This document shows positions 12,993 to 25,172 of a stretch of DNA of 64,000 nt, one piece after another. The notes under the pieces are model-generated. The model made no database searches. It was not told where the DNA came from and saw nothing but the letters and a program-made list of their open reading frames with translations. Position numbers and translations under genes: made by a program. Location of the stretch: the NCBI GenBank assembly GCA_025403435.1, contig CM046350.1:20716324-20780323 (forward strand), in the 5' to 3' direction. The DNA is from Artocarpus heterophyllus. Its lineage: Eukaryota > Streptophyta > Magnoliopsida > Rosales > Moraceae. Each line of letters starts with the position of its first letter. Position 1 is the first letter of the stretch.

Positions 12993-13332
12993 AATCATAC
13001 TCTCTCTCTCCTATTCCCTCCCATTCGCGTCTTCTCTTTCTCCTTTCTCTCTCTAAAAATAGGATTGAGTTCCTTCATCAACAAAATCATCGGCCTTGGC
13101 GGCGATGAAGGCCTCGAATCACATTTACATCATTGAAGGAGATCCTTATTTCTCTACTCTCTCTCTCCAATAGCCCCTCATACCTTATCTCTCCTAATCA
13201 GTTTTGCAAATTGGATCTAATGGCAAAATCGCACATAGAGCAACAACTAGAACGACAATAGAGAAGAGGTTGACTTGCAATTAGAGTCGCACACGGAGCA
13301 ACGACTTAAATGATAATAAAGAAAGAGCCAAT
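12993..13332. other. Short non-TE segment between two LTR insertions
   Basis: CT-rich tract, then a slightly GC-richer stretch (13085-13330). The sequence resumes after the next LTR at 19828. It could be a gene or transposon fragment split by the insertion, but I recognise no protein. Confidence 0.4.
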
Positions 13333-13601
13333 TGTTGGAATATTGATTTGGTGATGCAGTAGAATTTCAAAATTTTTTAATATAATCACCCAAAATTTTA
13401 CTCTGGTTATTACAAAGCTATTAATAGAATTCTAATGAAACATGCTTATTGAAGATCGAAACAACACTTATAATTGATCAAAGGTAATCTCTACCTCCAA
13501 AGTTTCAATGCTTTGTCTCTTCCTTCAAGCTGTTCTGTGTGTAAGTATAACTGAACAAATCTCCACCATAACTTCTCTCCTTCTAACTACTATAGTGCTT
13601 G

Positions 13602-16600
13602 TGTAACACCCACCTATTTTTGTAACTGACCACGTTAAGTTAGTAACGTTGTTAAGAAATTTTATTAATAAATTACGTTATATGATATGATATATGATGT
13701 GAATGTTACTAACTTTTTATGTTAAGTTTTGTGACAGGTGACGACCGCATAGAATCGTTGTGCTCTAGTGTTCATGTGAAATTTTGAATGTATGTTTATT
13801 TATGATGTAATAATGTATGAATGTTTTGTTGTATGGCATTTAAGGACAGTTCGGCAGGCTGAACTTTTAAGATCGACAGGCCGAACATTCTGCCCGAGAT
13901 CGATAAGCCGAAGAAACCCATCAGCAGGCCGAACTTGGTGGAACCGGCAGGCCGAAGGGAAAAATCGATAGGCCAAACACGGTTGACGAGAAGTCAGCAG
14001 AAATCTCTCCAAATTTATGGCTGAGTTAATTACATTAAATGGGTGATTTAATGTGATTAATTGGCATAATAATGGAATGATTTTATCAGTTAAGGAAATA
14101 AGGGGTTTGACTTTGCATTGATTTGTATTATTTTAAGTGGTTTCTTATTTTTAGAGGGTAAATTATGGTAAGATTGATGATTTGTTTGACTTCCTCTTTT
14201 CTCTCCTTCCTCCACGCCTCTTGCCTCTCTAAACAGTCAGAAAATTCTGACTTAATGAAGAGTAATGAATCCTCATTATTCTCATTACGTTAAAATTGTT
14301 TTTAACATTCTTATCCCTCAGGATATTTTCTCTCTCTGTTTGTTCTAAGACATTTTTTGATTTCTTTCTCTTCCTCTTCTCTTCTCCAAGAGTTCTTCCT
14401 CTCTCTCTCTCACGAAAATTCTGTACAAATATTGAAAGAAAAAGTCATATTTCGTTGGTTAAAATTCAAGGACTTTAAGAAGAAATTTTAAGGTAAGAAC
14501 TTTTCGGTGTTTTTGAAAAGAAATTCTTCTCCTCCAATTGTCTACAGTATCATTCTCTAGGAATTGTATTTTTGTTCTGAATTTTTATTATGATGTTCAT
14601 GCGATGTTTCTTCACGTTTCATGTGATTTTGGAGTTTTATGAAAAATATGAATTTTCTGTCTTCTACCCTTACAGTAAAATGTTACTGTTTAATTTCGAT
14701 GTATAAAAATGTAATGATTATTCAAGAGGTAAATGAATGATGTTTTCATGAAAAGTTGTTAAGAATATGCATATGTATGAGTATGTATGATGAATGCATT
14801 TTAGGTTATAAAATGTTATATATGATATTTTCATGAAAATTGACAAGAATATGCTAGTGTTATGCATGATGAATGTAATTTTGAGTTATGTGAAATTTTA
14901 TGAAATTATGTTAAGAAAACTATTTTAACAATGATATTTTTGGATTTTGTTTTATAAAATGTTTTATATGTTTAAATGATTTTATAATAATGAAATAATT
15001 TTATGAAAATAAGATGTTTGTATGAATTATTAAATTAAAATATGTGTGTTTTAAATTATTAGAAAACATTTTTTTAAGGATTTTCATGATTGTAATGTAT
15101 GGTTTGTTTTGTTTTACATGCTTAAGGTAATTTTATGATTTAAGAAAAATTATGATAACATGTTTATAAGATGATCAAATTATGTTTTCGCGATGGTGAT
15201 TATGAGATATGTTTGTAATATGTGATGGATGTATACATGGATATATTATGAATGAATGTTATGCGAATGGATATTTCATGATATGTATTAATGTTATTGC
15301 ATCTTTAAATGGATAATGGCATGAACACTCAAGGAACGAGCACTACGAGACCACGGCGTCGTCACCAAGAGCATTTGTTTAAGGTTAAGTAAGCTAGCGT
15401 TAAGGTAAGTACATTCTCACCTGCAACATGACACGTTTTACAAGATTTGACGTTATGTTCATAATGATATTCATGATGGTTTTATGGATATTTTCCTTAA
15501 GAAATTCTATGAAAGAGTTTCATGATTTTAAGTTATGCATGATGATTATGGCATGTTTCAAAGTATGAAAATTTTGTATATATGTATCACCTAATAAGTG
15601 TTGCACACCCAATGTTATGAAATGATATGTTATGATGTCATGTTTGGTTTTGGATTAGCTACCCTTCTCCTCTCATGACGGCGCGCCTATGATGATGTTT
15701 ATGGTGCAACACTTAGGCCCTTAAGATAAAAAAAATGGAATAAGTTTTAAAATGGTCAACGTAATGAAAGATATGTTTCTATGAAATTGTGCTTAAGACA
15801 CTTTTATGATATGATGACAATGATGATGATGATGTTTATGAAATGTTTTAAATTGTGAGAATTATATGTACTTACTAAGCATTAATTTAATCATGTTTTA
15901 TGTCATGTTGCAGATAAGGGTAAGAAAATCATGGACTAGATGGAGGACATGGGAAGGCGTGTGAGCACAAGGCACGATGAATTGTAACCGGATGCACGCC
16001 AAGAAAAACGTTTCTATGTTTTTAATAAAGTTTCATATTTTTGAACACTATTTTTATGATAAACATTTCAACGATTTTTGAACTATATTTCATATTTTAT
16101 TTCATTATCTTAAGTATTATGATTTTCTGTATTTTTATGAAAGGTTGATTGTGTTTTGCAAAATAAGCTTTCTTTAGGTTTATAGCTCGGTCGGCCTGCC
16201 GAACACCCTTGGTCGGCCTGCCGAACATTGATGAATTTTTAAGTTGTCTTGCAAAGCCTCTACCGGCCTGCCGGTTGAGAAGTTTCGGCCTGCCGATGAT
16301 GTTCAGCCTGTCGAAATTCCAAGTTCGGCCGACCGAACTGTGGAGTTAATGACTTTAAAATAAAATGTGTTGATTCATGGGTTATGATGTAATGTTTTAC
16401 AAGTCCTGATTTTACAACTTGATATACCAATATTATTATACAAGTTCTTGATTAATTTTATAATTGGATAAATTATGATATGGAATAAGTTAAACAATAT
16501 TATTTTAAACAATGATAAGTTTAAAAAAAAAATTAGATGTATGAATGGATCCTGGTTATGTTTGTTTAAGTACTTTAAATCAAATGTACCGTTTAAGTTT

Positions 16601-16688
16601 GATATTATATGTATATGTTTAAAGTTTAAGCAAGAACGAATGTATGAGTGTAACGACATCTGTGACGTCCGAATTAAGGGGCGTTGCA
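13602..16688 (+). mobile_element. Nested Gypsy solo LTR (family C, Tekay-like)
   Basis: Starts TGTAACACCCACC and ends GGGGCGTTGCA. Flanks GCTTG (13597-13601) and ACTTG (16689-16693) are a 5-bp target duplication with one mismatch. It is homologous over its length to the LTR at 58997-61847, which is in the opposite orientation and attached to pol. Shared landmarks include GGTGACGACCGCAT near the start and GACRTCCGAATTAAGGGGC at the end. Length 3087 bp. Palindrome clusters lie at 13846-13990 and 16188-16340. Confidence 0.9.
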
Positions 16689-17074
16689 ACTTGTGGGACT
16701 AGGACCACTAAAGGGGACTGATCTAAGCTCCAATCTTTGAAATTTGCACTATGACGTCTAAGAATAAACGAGGACCCAAGACCTTAATTTATAGAATAAA
16801 TTGGAGAAGCTAGAAGTCTATCAAGATTAGGAAAAAAAATTCTCTCTCTTACTACCAATAGAACACACCACACAAGAAAGCTATCCCTTAGTTGAACACA
16901 TCAACACCAAGTAGAGGAGAATTCAAAATGCAGCCAATCACAATGCATGATTTTGTGATTATCTATATTATCCAAGATAAATCCAAATAAAATAATTCCA
17001 TTTACACTAGAATTTCATTACTTTAAATAATTTTCTTACTTTAGCAATTATGAATTATCCTTAATTCAAATTGA

Positions 17075-18361
17075 ATAAATTACGTTGACGCCCCATGTAT
17101 TTTACCCAAATTACAAAGATATTTATTGTACTAAAACTAATAATACTAACACTTCCTAAATTTTCAAAAAGGTTAAAGAGAGACCCTCTCTGTTAGTTAA
17201 CCGTGAGTTGATCGTTAATTTTGTTCAAAATGCTGAAAATTCCTCTCCATCCATTAAAAAACATTTTTAGTTATTAGCTAATGTAAGGTAAAGTGTTTTT
17301 TTCTTCTCTTTTCTCCAAATATGACAGTTATCTCCAAAATAAAATAAAACACAAAAAGTAAAATTATATAGTTAAAAAAAGTCCACAATTAATTCCCCAG
17401 AGTAATCACAACCACACAAACTAATTAAAAACACATTCAATCTCAACAAAATTAAACAAATTAATTACAACAAAACTAAAACTAGCAAATTAATTTTAAA
17501 AAAACTAATTACTTTCAACAAAACAATAATTCAATTTTAAAAAATGATATATTTTCCATAGAGCTAACTAATTCCAAAAAAACCTAAAAAAGTTCTCACT
17601 CTCCCTTAGTTCTCTATTTTTTCACTTAAGATTAAAAATTATAACAAAATTAAAAAAATAAATGGAAAACATATATTTTTTTAGGGAAAAAAAAAAGAAA
17701 ATTAGCTTTTATTGGTTTTGTTATGACCGAAAAGAAGCAAGTAAGGCAACCATTTTTTAGAAATGACTAATCGCTAGGTCAAGCACAAGGATAGGGGGTG
17801 ATGGGGTGGGAGGCTAGACAAGGTAAGGATAGTGATGGGTCGAAGCCAATATGGTGAGGGAGACGGGGTGGCGACGACAACGGGTGGGGGTGTGATAGGA
17901 TGGTTGGGTGCGACAAAGATGGGCTAAAGGGTGGTTAGGCTCGGCCAGAAGGGGCTAGGCGGAGCTAGGCTCAACAAAAGAGGAGCTCAACAAAAGAGGA
18001 GCGGACAGTGTTGGGCACGACAAAAGTGGAGTCGTGGTTGCTAATCTGGTGGTGGGGTGGTCGGTAGAAGGAGGGCTGGTGGGTTTTGTTGTAGGGGTAG
18101 GAGGTGGGATGGGGGGAAGCCTAGATTTTTTTATTTTTATTTTCTTTTTTACTAATTTTGAATTTCTTTAAGTGTAGAAAAGCAAATAAATGCATGTAAT
18201 TTGTTGATTTTAAATCAATGGCTAAGCTTGAAGGGATATTTTTGTCATTTTACGTGAGAAGTTGACAGAGTTAAGCTCAGTAGTTGTTAGCGTGATTGAT
18301 TTTGGCCCTGGGGCTGTCCTTGTAATTTGAGTAAAATGTAGGCGGTGTCAGTGTAATTTAT
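17075..18361. mobile_element. Non-autonomous MULE-like transposon nested in LTR B
   Basis: Inverted ends: ATAAATTAC then GACGCCCCATGTATTTTAC at the left; the right end reads, reverse-complemented, ATAAATTACACTGACACC. The match continues through CAAATTACAAGGA-like sequence for over 45 bp. The interior 17760-18130 is strongly G-rich (GGTGGGGTGG-type words), unlike its surroundings, and may be captured host sequence; I see no protein in it. No clear 9-bp target duplication was found. Confidence 0.65.
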
Positions 18362-19437
18362 AATTATGATTTAAAGCAATAATTTTTTCCAAATCCCAAT
18401 AACAAATTGAATAAATATTTTCCTAAAATTAATTAAACAATTAATTATTCTAAAAATGCTAAAGTTGGTGCAACTGTAAGTTGGATTGTGTCTGGCACCA
18501 CACTAGGAAGTCCATTAACTTGTTTAGTGTATTCTCCTATACTACATGTGGTAAATTGCATCTACATAACTTATCAAGGAATTAGTGAGCTAGCATTGAG
18601 ACCTGATGGATATGTATTTATCAAGCTCCAATAATAACAAATTAGTTAATCCTTAATTAATTATCTATTTAATTATTATATTTAATGTCACTCCATTATA
18701 GACTCAAAGCTGCACTCTTAATAATATACACTATTACGAGACTATAGAAACATAATTAGTTATGTCCATGACCTCTCATATATATGTATCCTCATATGTT
18801 ATTCATAATCGAATGAAAAACTTAGTTCTGTTTTACTTTTCGATTACTCTATCTCAAAGTTCTATTATTCCACTTATTTGAAAAATTCCGTTTGTAGCAA
18901 ATATGAATGAAAAATCATCTGGTTACCGTATGTATCTAGATGATTAAGGCCTTGTTCTTTTCTAATTTCCTAAATAATACTTTTGAGAGGATAACATTAG
19001 CTCTTTGTTGGAGAGTTATATCTTCCGTGTCTGAGGTTCATACTCTCATCAAATATAGGTTGCATCTCTAACATAGCAACAATAGAGCCTTCAACCATTG
19101 GAATTCCTGTCTTTAGCATATCAAAAAAATACAAGCTACATACATGAAGTCATGAATCCACTTCAAGATTAAGATTACATATAGATGGTTATCAAAGTGA
19201 ATTAATTTAAGTTATATGAAATTATTATTAAATCAATTACACTTTAGGTCCAATGCAGTGTGCAACCATGGGTATGTCTACTACACCAATGTGTCTACCA
19301 TGGAGTCAATCTACTCTGATAGTCTAAATAAGCTACCTCCTCAGTTGGACTTAGATCTCTATTATAGTCATGTTATGAATAAAGTGCCTAGCTAAATACA
19401 TAGACTACGGACTATATTATTTAAACTATTAATCTTG

Positions 19438-19604
19438 TAGAGTGTTTGACAATTTTGGTTAGAACCTTAATCGTGGTTACCAAATAGTGTAAAGCTCTTA
19501 TATGCTACAGTAAAAAGCAAAAAGTTACAATAATGTAAAGTTCTCATATGCTATAATGTTTTAAACCATAACCATGATTCCAATCAGACTTTCCAAATAC
19601 TCTG
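19438..19604. mobile_element. hAT-type MITE (family member 2)
   Basis: Ends TAGAGTGTTTGACA and, reverse-complemented, CAGAGTATTTGGAAAG. Internal words TATGCTACAGTAAAAAG and TTCTCATATGCTATAA are shared with the copies at 7.5 and 22.9 kb. Target duplication not evident. Confidence 0.6.
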
Positions 19605-19832
19605 TTAGTATTGCCACATATATTCTTCGTATATGCCCAATACCAATATTTGCTTAAAATTGTCACGGATCACATGTTTACTTAAACACTTAATCATTAT
19701 AATAAAAGCAATATGAGGACCATTATCTATACATGAAATATTCACATTATTATTCATTTGTTCATTTAATCCAAAATGTCTTTAATTCCAAATAAAATAT
19801 TTGTTTCTTAGGGCACCAATCCTAACACCAAT

Positions 19833-21298
19833 ATGCTGGCATAGTCAGCATTGTCGATTCCTAAGGTGGCAACTCTTGAACTCATCCGACAAGCCACTCG
19901 AGTCGACATCAACATTGTGAGTTTAGCCATCAATGACAGACAAGGAGACAGAGCGATGGAGAGAGGATACAGAGCATTGAGAGAGGGGTACAAAGAAGTT
20001 TTTTTTTTTTATTTTCTAAAAAATAGAAACATATATAAAAGCATAAAAATGGAAAAATAAAAATAAAAATTTGAGTTTGTTTTAAATATGTTATTTATTT
20101 TATCATTGCTATTTGCTTCAAATGATTTAACAAAATGGTCTATATAGTATAATTTCTCCTTATTCTAAGTCACTCCAAGTAGGGTCCAAGAGAAGCCCAA
20201 AAGAGAATGTTGAAGTGATCACGTTAATGGGGCACAGTTTAATATTACTCAAAAGTTAGAGAAAACTATGTGTTATGCCACACTTTAAAAAATGTAATTA
20301 TTCATGCTACATTTAAAAAAAATACTTGTACTATATTGCTGCTAATATTACTTTTTAAAAATAAATATTGTGAATTATTCAATCTTTTTTTCTCTAACCA
20401 ATTCAAAAAACAAACTCTAGCACTCTTTCAATTCTCTCATCCTCTTTCTCTATCGTCTTTGAAAATATCTTTTTAATGACATAATAATAAGTCTTAAACA
20501 TATGTGAATTTGTTAAAAAAGTAAGTTTTAAAAGATGATATTTATGAAATTGAAACATAAATAACATTTTTGTCTCTTCATGGGGCACATGCCCCTATTA
20601 CTCACCCCATAGTAGTCCTTGGGCACATGCTATGCATTTCAGGAGTAATTTTGTAGCTCTTTTTGCGCGTTAATGTTTCAATTATTGTGTTATTATCTTC
20701 TAGATTATTCAATGATAGGGATCTTAGTTTTGTTGTTGATACGTGGTTTGTAGTAGTAATATGTTTGCTACGATAAAATAGTTAAGAGGAAAAAAGTAGG
20801 AGGAATTTTAAAGGAAAAAAAGAATGTTATGATGTTTAATAGAGAGGAAATTTAAAAGAAAAATAATTGAAAATTTATGAGGCCAACCTTTTTCTTTTTC
20901 TTTTTTTTCCCTCTCTCTTGCGTTTCATGCTCTCTTTCCACTCTCGGTCGGACTCATCTACTCATTCAATATTATCATATAATATATATTAAAACAAGAA
21001 GAATGACACTCATCCACCAAGTATTACAAAAGAAAAACTATTTCTTTATTTTTATTATTATTTCAAGATTTTATTTGCTCCTTTCTTCTCATTGTCTCTC
21101 TTTCCTGCCAATTATAATGTACTTACGTTTTAATTTCTTTCCCTAAAGAAACACCATTAGGATTTTTTTAACACTACAATTTCAAAAATACAAATAGTTA
21201 TAATCTAAATAACACAAATGTGTTGAGTTAAAAAAAATAACACAAACGTGTTTATCAATATTTAACCCTAACTGTTTAATATAAGGACTTTATAATAA
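19833..21298. other. Intergenic DNA, no gene recognised
   Basis: 19833-20000 continues the segment interrupted at 13332 and is briefly less AT-rich. The rest is AT-rich with homopolymers. Short open frames here resemble no protein known to me. Confidence 0.4.
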
Positions 21299-21811
21299 TA
21301 ATAGCCAAAACTAAGGCACATTTAGGGAAAAATATTTTAATAAGTCCAAGCAAGGGGAAAAAAGCATTTCAACAAGCATACAAGTACGGAAATAAACAAT
21401 ATAAGAGTCTTCGGCAAGAACAAATGTGAAAGAAAAAAGGTTAAACCGGAACACTCGTGCAATAAATTATTTTAATAGGAGCAAAACAAGAAAAAATATT
21501 TATTTAAAAAATAGATGGATCGAATTGAAAAAAAAAAAGTGCTTATAAGAACATAGTTAAAAATTGTAGGAAAATTATTTAAAAAAGACACACTTAAGAA
21601 AAGTTATTTAAGCGAATGAATTAGGAAAAATAAATATTATTAAAATCATTTTTGATACAATAGGATTACATGAAAAAATTAAGTGGGGGACACATTTAAC
21701 AAAAATACTTTACTTGTAGCAAAGCAAGGAAAAAAGTATTTGAAAAGGTGCATAAAAAAAAAAAAAAGAATTGATGTGCAGAGAAGCCTTTGGTAAAAAG
21801 GAAAAGAATTG

Positions 21812-21869
<58 letters not shown>

Positions 21870-22660
21870 ACAAATCACGAGGCATAGTTTGTGATTTAAA
21901 ATGTGTTATTATGCAACACTTGTATTAATATTAAAAATTTAACTTATCTTTTTTCTCAATTAAAATTCATCTTACTAACAATTTGACAAACTTGTTATAT
22001 TTAGTCTTCCAATTTAGATTTTTTAAATTTTAGTCCCTAATATCTCTTATTTATAACAAATGGATCAAAAGTAAAACAAAGTAATAAATAATGGATAAAA
22101 CTTGGGTATATTTTAAAAGTTTTCTATTAAATATTCAACGCCTAATTGACGGAGGGACCGAAACCGAAACAAATGAATAAATTAATGACCAAAATAAAAC
22201 TTTTAAATGTTGAAGACTAATAAGGACTGAGAGTAAACCACATAGACTATTTGTAAAATTAACCCAAAAAATAAAGTAGGTTATATTTGAAAAACAAATA
22301 TTTTAACTGGAATAAACGAGGAAAAAAAGTTATCTAAAAAAAGCACGTCGAAAAAAGAATTAAACATACAATAGCCTTTATCAAAAATAAGAAAAGAAAT
22401 TAAAAAAAATAAATGGGAACATATACGGAAGAAACTTTTTTAATACAAGCAAGGTGAGGGGAAAATTTTTCAAAGAAGACATGGTAGAAAAAGGGAGCAT
22501 ATATGGAAGAAACTTTTTTAATACAAGCAAGGTGAGGGGAAAATTTTTCAAAGAAATAATGGTAGAAAAATTAAACTACCAAGGAGTATCTTGGAAAAAC
22601 TATAGAGTATTGGCACTATCAAAAAAAGAAAAGAAAAGAAAAGAAAAGATTTAAAAAACG
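21299..22660. repeat. Purine-rich degenerate repeat tract
   Basis: Variants of GCAAGGRRAAAAAG-TATTT recur (for example near 21345, 21720 and 22450). A (TA)n run of about 50 bp lies at 21817-21867. An exact-looking 78-bp tandem duplication occupies 22415-22492 and 22493-22570. Non-coding. Confidence 0.6.
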
Positions 22661-22862
22661 AAACATAAATCAAAACCAAAAACTATTTAAAGAAACAAAA
22701 CAATTAAAAGGAAAATGAAAAAACAAAAAAGAGGATCTTACAAACTAGTTGTATCATATTGAAACTTTACGATGAGGTGGCAAGTATGCGGAAGCTTAGA
22801 TCTTATAAACTAGCAAAATCATTTGATAGAGAGGACACACAGATGTTAATTCAAGCCATTAA

Positions 22863-23027
22863 TAGCTTGTTTGACAAAATTGGTTCTTACTAACTTTTTA
22901 GTTAAAAACAGTGTAAGCTCTCATATGCTACAGTAAAAAGAAAAAAATTGCTACGGTATAAAACATTCATATGCTACATTGTTTACAGTTCTAACCAATG
23001 ATTTTAACCATCATACCAAACACTCTA
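22863..23027. mobile_element. hAT-type MITE (family member 3)
   Basis: Ends TAGCTTGTTTGACAAAA and, reverse-complemented, TAGAGTGTTTGGTATGA. Internal CATATGCTACAGTAAAAAG and CATATGCTACATTG. No clear 8-bp target duplication. Confidence 0.6.
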
Positions 23028-23882
23028 TAAAAAAAAAAAAAAAAGATAACATGTAACCTGAATTTGTGTGGCGTTGAGATTCAAGCTACAAAAAGAAAGG
23101 AAAAAAAAAAAAGATAGCATGTAACATGAATTTATTATGTGGTATTGATGAATTGGACGTTTTTGTGGCTAATCAAATTAACAAGCAATCATGAAATGAA
23201 GGTGCCTTGAAATTTTTCGGTGAGGCACTCAAGGTGGAGTTTATTATAACACTTCACGATTAAGGATCAAGTGCAAATTAATTAGATCCATCATATTTCT
23301 TTTAGCATAACTGTGAGTTAATATAGATATTTGTAGGTATTTCTGTTGCTTGCTTAACTTTATTTATGGTAAATAGATTATTTATTACTTAGAATCATTT
23401 GAATTACTATCAGTACTTGGAAAGATTTAATTGAAGCAAACTCTTAGAAAGTTAATAACAAAAACTTTATCAAGTTTTTTTTTTTTTTTGTTTAATATGG
23501 AGTACAAGCTATATAATTAAGTTATAAACATTTCAACATAATTTTGTTTCTTTTCACTATAATAATATATTTCTTAATTTAGTCTATTTAGTGATGCACA
23601 AAATCTGAAGATTCACTAAATCTATATTAGTGTTGAGTCTAATCTTTTTCCGTTTTACCCAATCTAAATCTAACAGCATTATCCAATCTAGTCTTGAGTG
23701 CCAAAACCCCCAGGACATGTAAGAATTTCTCTATGATAACATATATCCATCCAAAATTTTGTGGCATCTCTCTTGAAAGGGTCGTCAAATTGGGATAAAA
23801 CCCTCTCAAAAGGACCAAAAATCTTCTAAATCCCAATAATTCAACTCTCATTCAAGTACCTTTGCCTTGTAAACTTTTATTA
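23028..23882. other. Intergenic DNA
   Basis: Contains two related stretches beginning AAAAAAGATA(A/G)CATGTAACCTGAA-like near 23040 and 23110, an approximate 70-bp tandem duplication. No gene seen. Confidence 0.4.
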
Positions 23883-24015
23883 TGCCACATTTGGTACGTG
23901 GATTCGAATTCTTATGATTTGAAATCTGAATTTTTGTTCTATAAAACTCTGATTTGGGCTGTAGGCTCAACTCGAGTTGAGTTTTCAGATTCAAATGTTT
24001 GTACCAAACAGCCTC
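23883..24015. mobile_element. Tourist-like MITE, 133 bp
   Basis: Ends TGCCACATTTGGTACG and (reverse complement) GAGGCTGTTTGGTACAAAC. TTA at 23880-23882 and 24016-24018. The terminal match is only partial. Confidence 0.5.
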
Positions 24016-24117
24016 TTAAATTGTAAAGCTCAAAATGTGATGGCAAGTAGCACACGGAGGTTATTCCTTATTGCCTGCCATTAATCCCCCAAAGAAACAA
24101 GAAACAGAAAAAAAAAA

Positions 24118-24207
24118 ATGTCTTCAAGGACACCCATCAAACACTTCCACTGCAAAAATCAATGCTTGCTCAAAACCCTCACCCACGCGGACTCTTATTC
24201 CCTCTCC
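24118..24207 (+). pseudogene. Partial duplicate of the nMAT1 5' end (first 30 codons)
   Basis: Gapless alignment to 26302-26391, the first 30 codons of the maturase, with 69 of 90 bases identical by my hand count. The ATG, the IKH, CKN and SYSLS stretches and the reading frame are kept. Similarity stops abruptly after SYSLS, and the frame runs into TGACC-rich minisatellite sequence. The segment equals most of the predicted mitochondrial targeting presequence. Upstream similarity is weak (an A-rich leader). Expression is unknown. Confidence 0.85.
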
Positions 24208-24850
24208 ATGGTTCCGACCTGTCAACCTTGTCTTGATAACAGTCTCGATCTTGACTTGACCTTAAAACCAATTTTGACTGACTCTTAGCGTTCATTCCAA
24301 CCTATTAGCTTAAATGTAAACATTGGTCCCGACACGTTGGTATGAACCTAGTTTCAATTTTGGTCGAACCATGACACTGATTTCAACTCACTAACTTGAC
24401 CCTATCAGTGGTTCATTTGACCTCGGTGGCATTCCCAACCTGGGCTCACATGGCTTGGTCCCGACATGACTTTCACATCGGTCCAAGCTTGCTAGACTGA
24501 TCCCAACACTGCTTTCAACCTGTCACTTTGGCTTGAATGACGATCTCAGCCCATTGACTTGACCTTGACACCAATGTAGGCATGTCGACCTGACCGTAGC
24601 GCCAGTTTTGGCATATCGACTGGGCTAACACTAATCCTTGCCTGCTAGAGTGACCCGGTCAAACGTCTCGATCCAACATTAGCAAGGCCTTGGTTACTCG
24701 ATCCAACATTAGCAAAGGCCTTGGTTTCTTGATCTGTCTCTATTACCTTGATAGTGATCACCCATTGGTCTGATCTTGGCAACAATCTTGACTTAGTGGC
24801 CTAACCTCAGTTGATTTCAGCACATCGGTGATCTCAATTTTAGAATTGAC
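24208..24850. repeat. Degenerate TTGACC/TTGGCATGTCGAC minisatellite
   Basis: Words such as CTTGACCTTGACACCAAT, GGCATGTCGACCTGACC and CCAGTTTTGGCATATCGAC recur at about 30-40 bp spacing. One clear 30-bp direct duplication lies at 24667-24696 and 24697-24727 (CTCGATCCAACATTAGCAA). Much less AT-rich than its flanks. Resembles in style the 57540-58630 array but is not the same sequence. Confidence 0.6.
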
Positions 24851-24895
24851 CCTTTGAAAACGAAAATTTTCTATCCAATATTTAAATATATACAC

Positions 24896-25172
24896 AACAA
24901 ATTCAAAGGAAAAAAAAAAAAACAAAGTGGTCAAATGTGTATTAAAAAATTATTTTCTTGTTTAATAAAAAAAAAAACTGTTTCAAAAGGAAATTATCAA
25001 ATGGACACAAATAAGAGGGAATGATAATTGTGAACAAATTCAAAGGAAGACCAAAAAAAAAAACAAAGTGGTCAAATGTGTATTTAAAAAATTATTTCCT
25101 TGTTTAAGAAAAAGAAAAAAATATTGTTTAGAAAAATATTATCAAATGGACACAAAGGAGAAGGAATGATAA
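24896..25172. repeat. Tandem duplication, about 137-bp unit
   Basis: 24896-25032 and 25033-25172 share AACAAATTCAAAGGA, CAAAGTGGTCAAATGTGTAT and ATCAAATGGACACAAA in the same order. Non-coding. Confidence 0.85.

Larger units (their letters stand above)
13333..19827 (+). mobile_element. Outer Copia-like solo LTR (family B) with two nested insertions
   Basis: Starts TGTTGGAATA and ends CACCAATCCTAACA. Perfect 5-bp duplication CCAAT at 13328-13332 and 19828-19832. The LTR body consists of 13333-13601, 16694-17074 and 18362-19827, about 2.1 kb once the Gypsy solo LTR (13602-16688) and the MULE (17075-18361) are removed. A hAT-type MITE also sits at about 19438-19604. TGTTGGAA...CCTAACA termini are typical of Copia LTRs. 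No coding domain is present. That its two ends carry the same target duplication across 6.5 kb shows that the inner elements arrived later. Confidence 0.82.

Noticed and set aside
13800..14012. Cys/Arg-rich minus-strand open frame
   Set aside because: It reads through the palindrome cluster of LTR C and appears coding only because the motif is GC-rich.
19851..20060. 69-codon plus-strand frame after LTR B
   Set aside because: No recognisable domain; ends in a Lys/Asn-rich AT tract. Could be a fragment, but unsupported.
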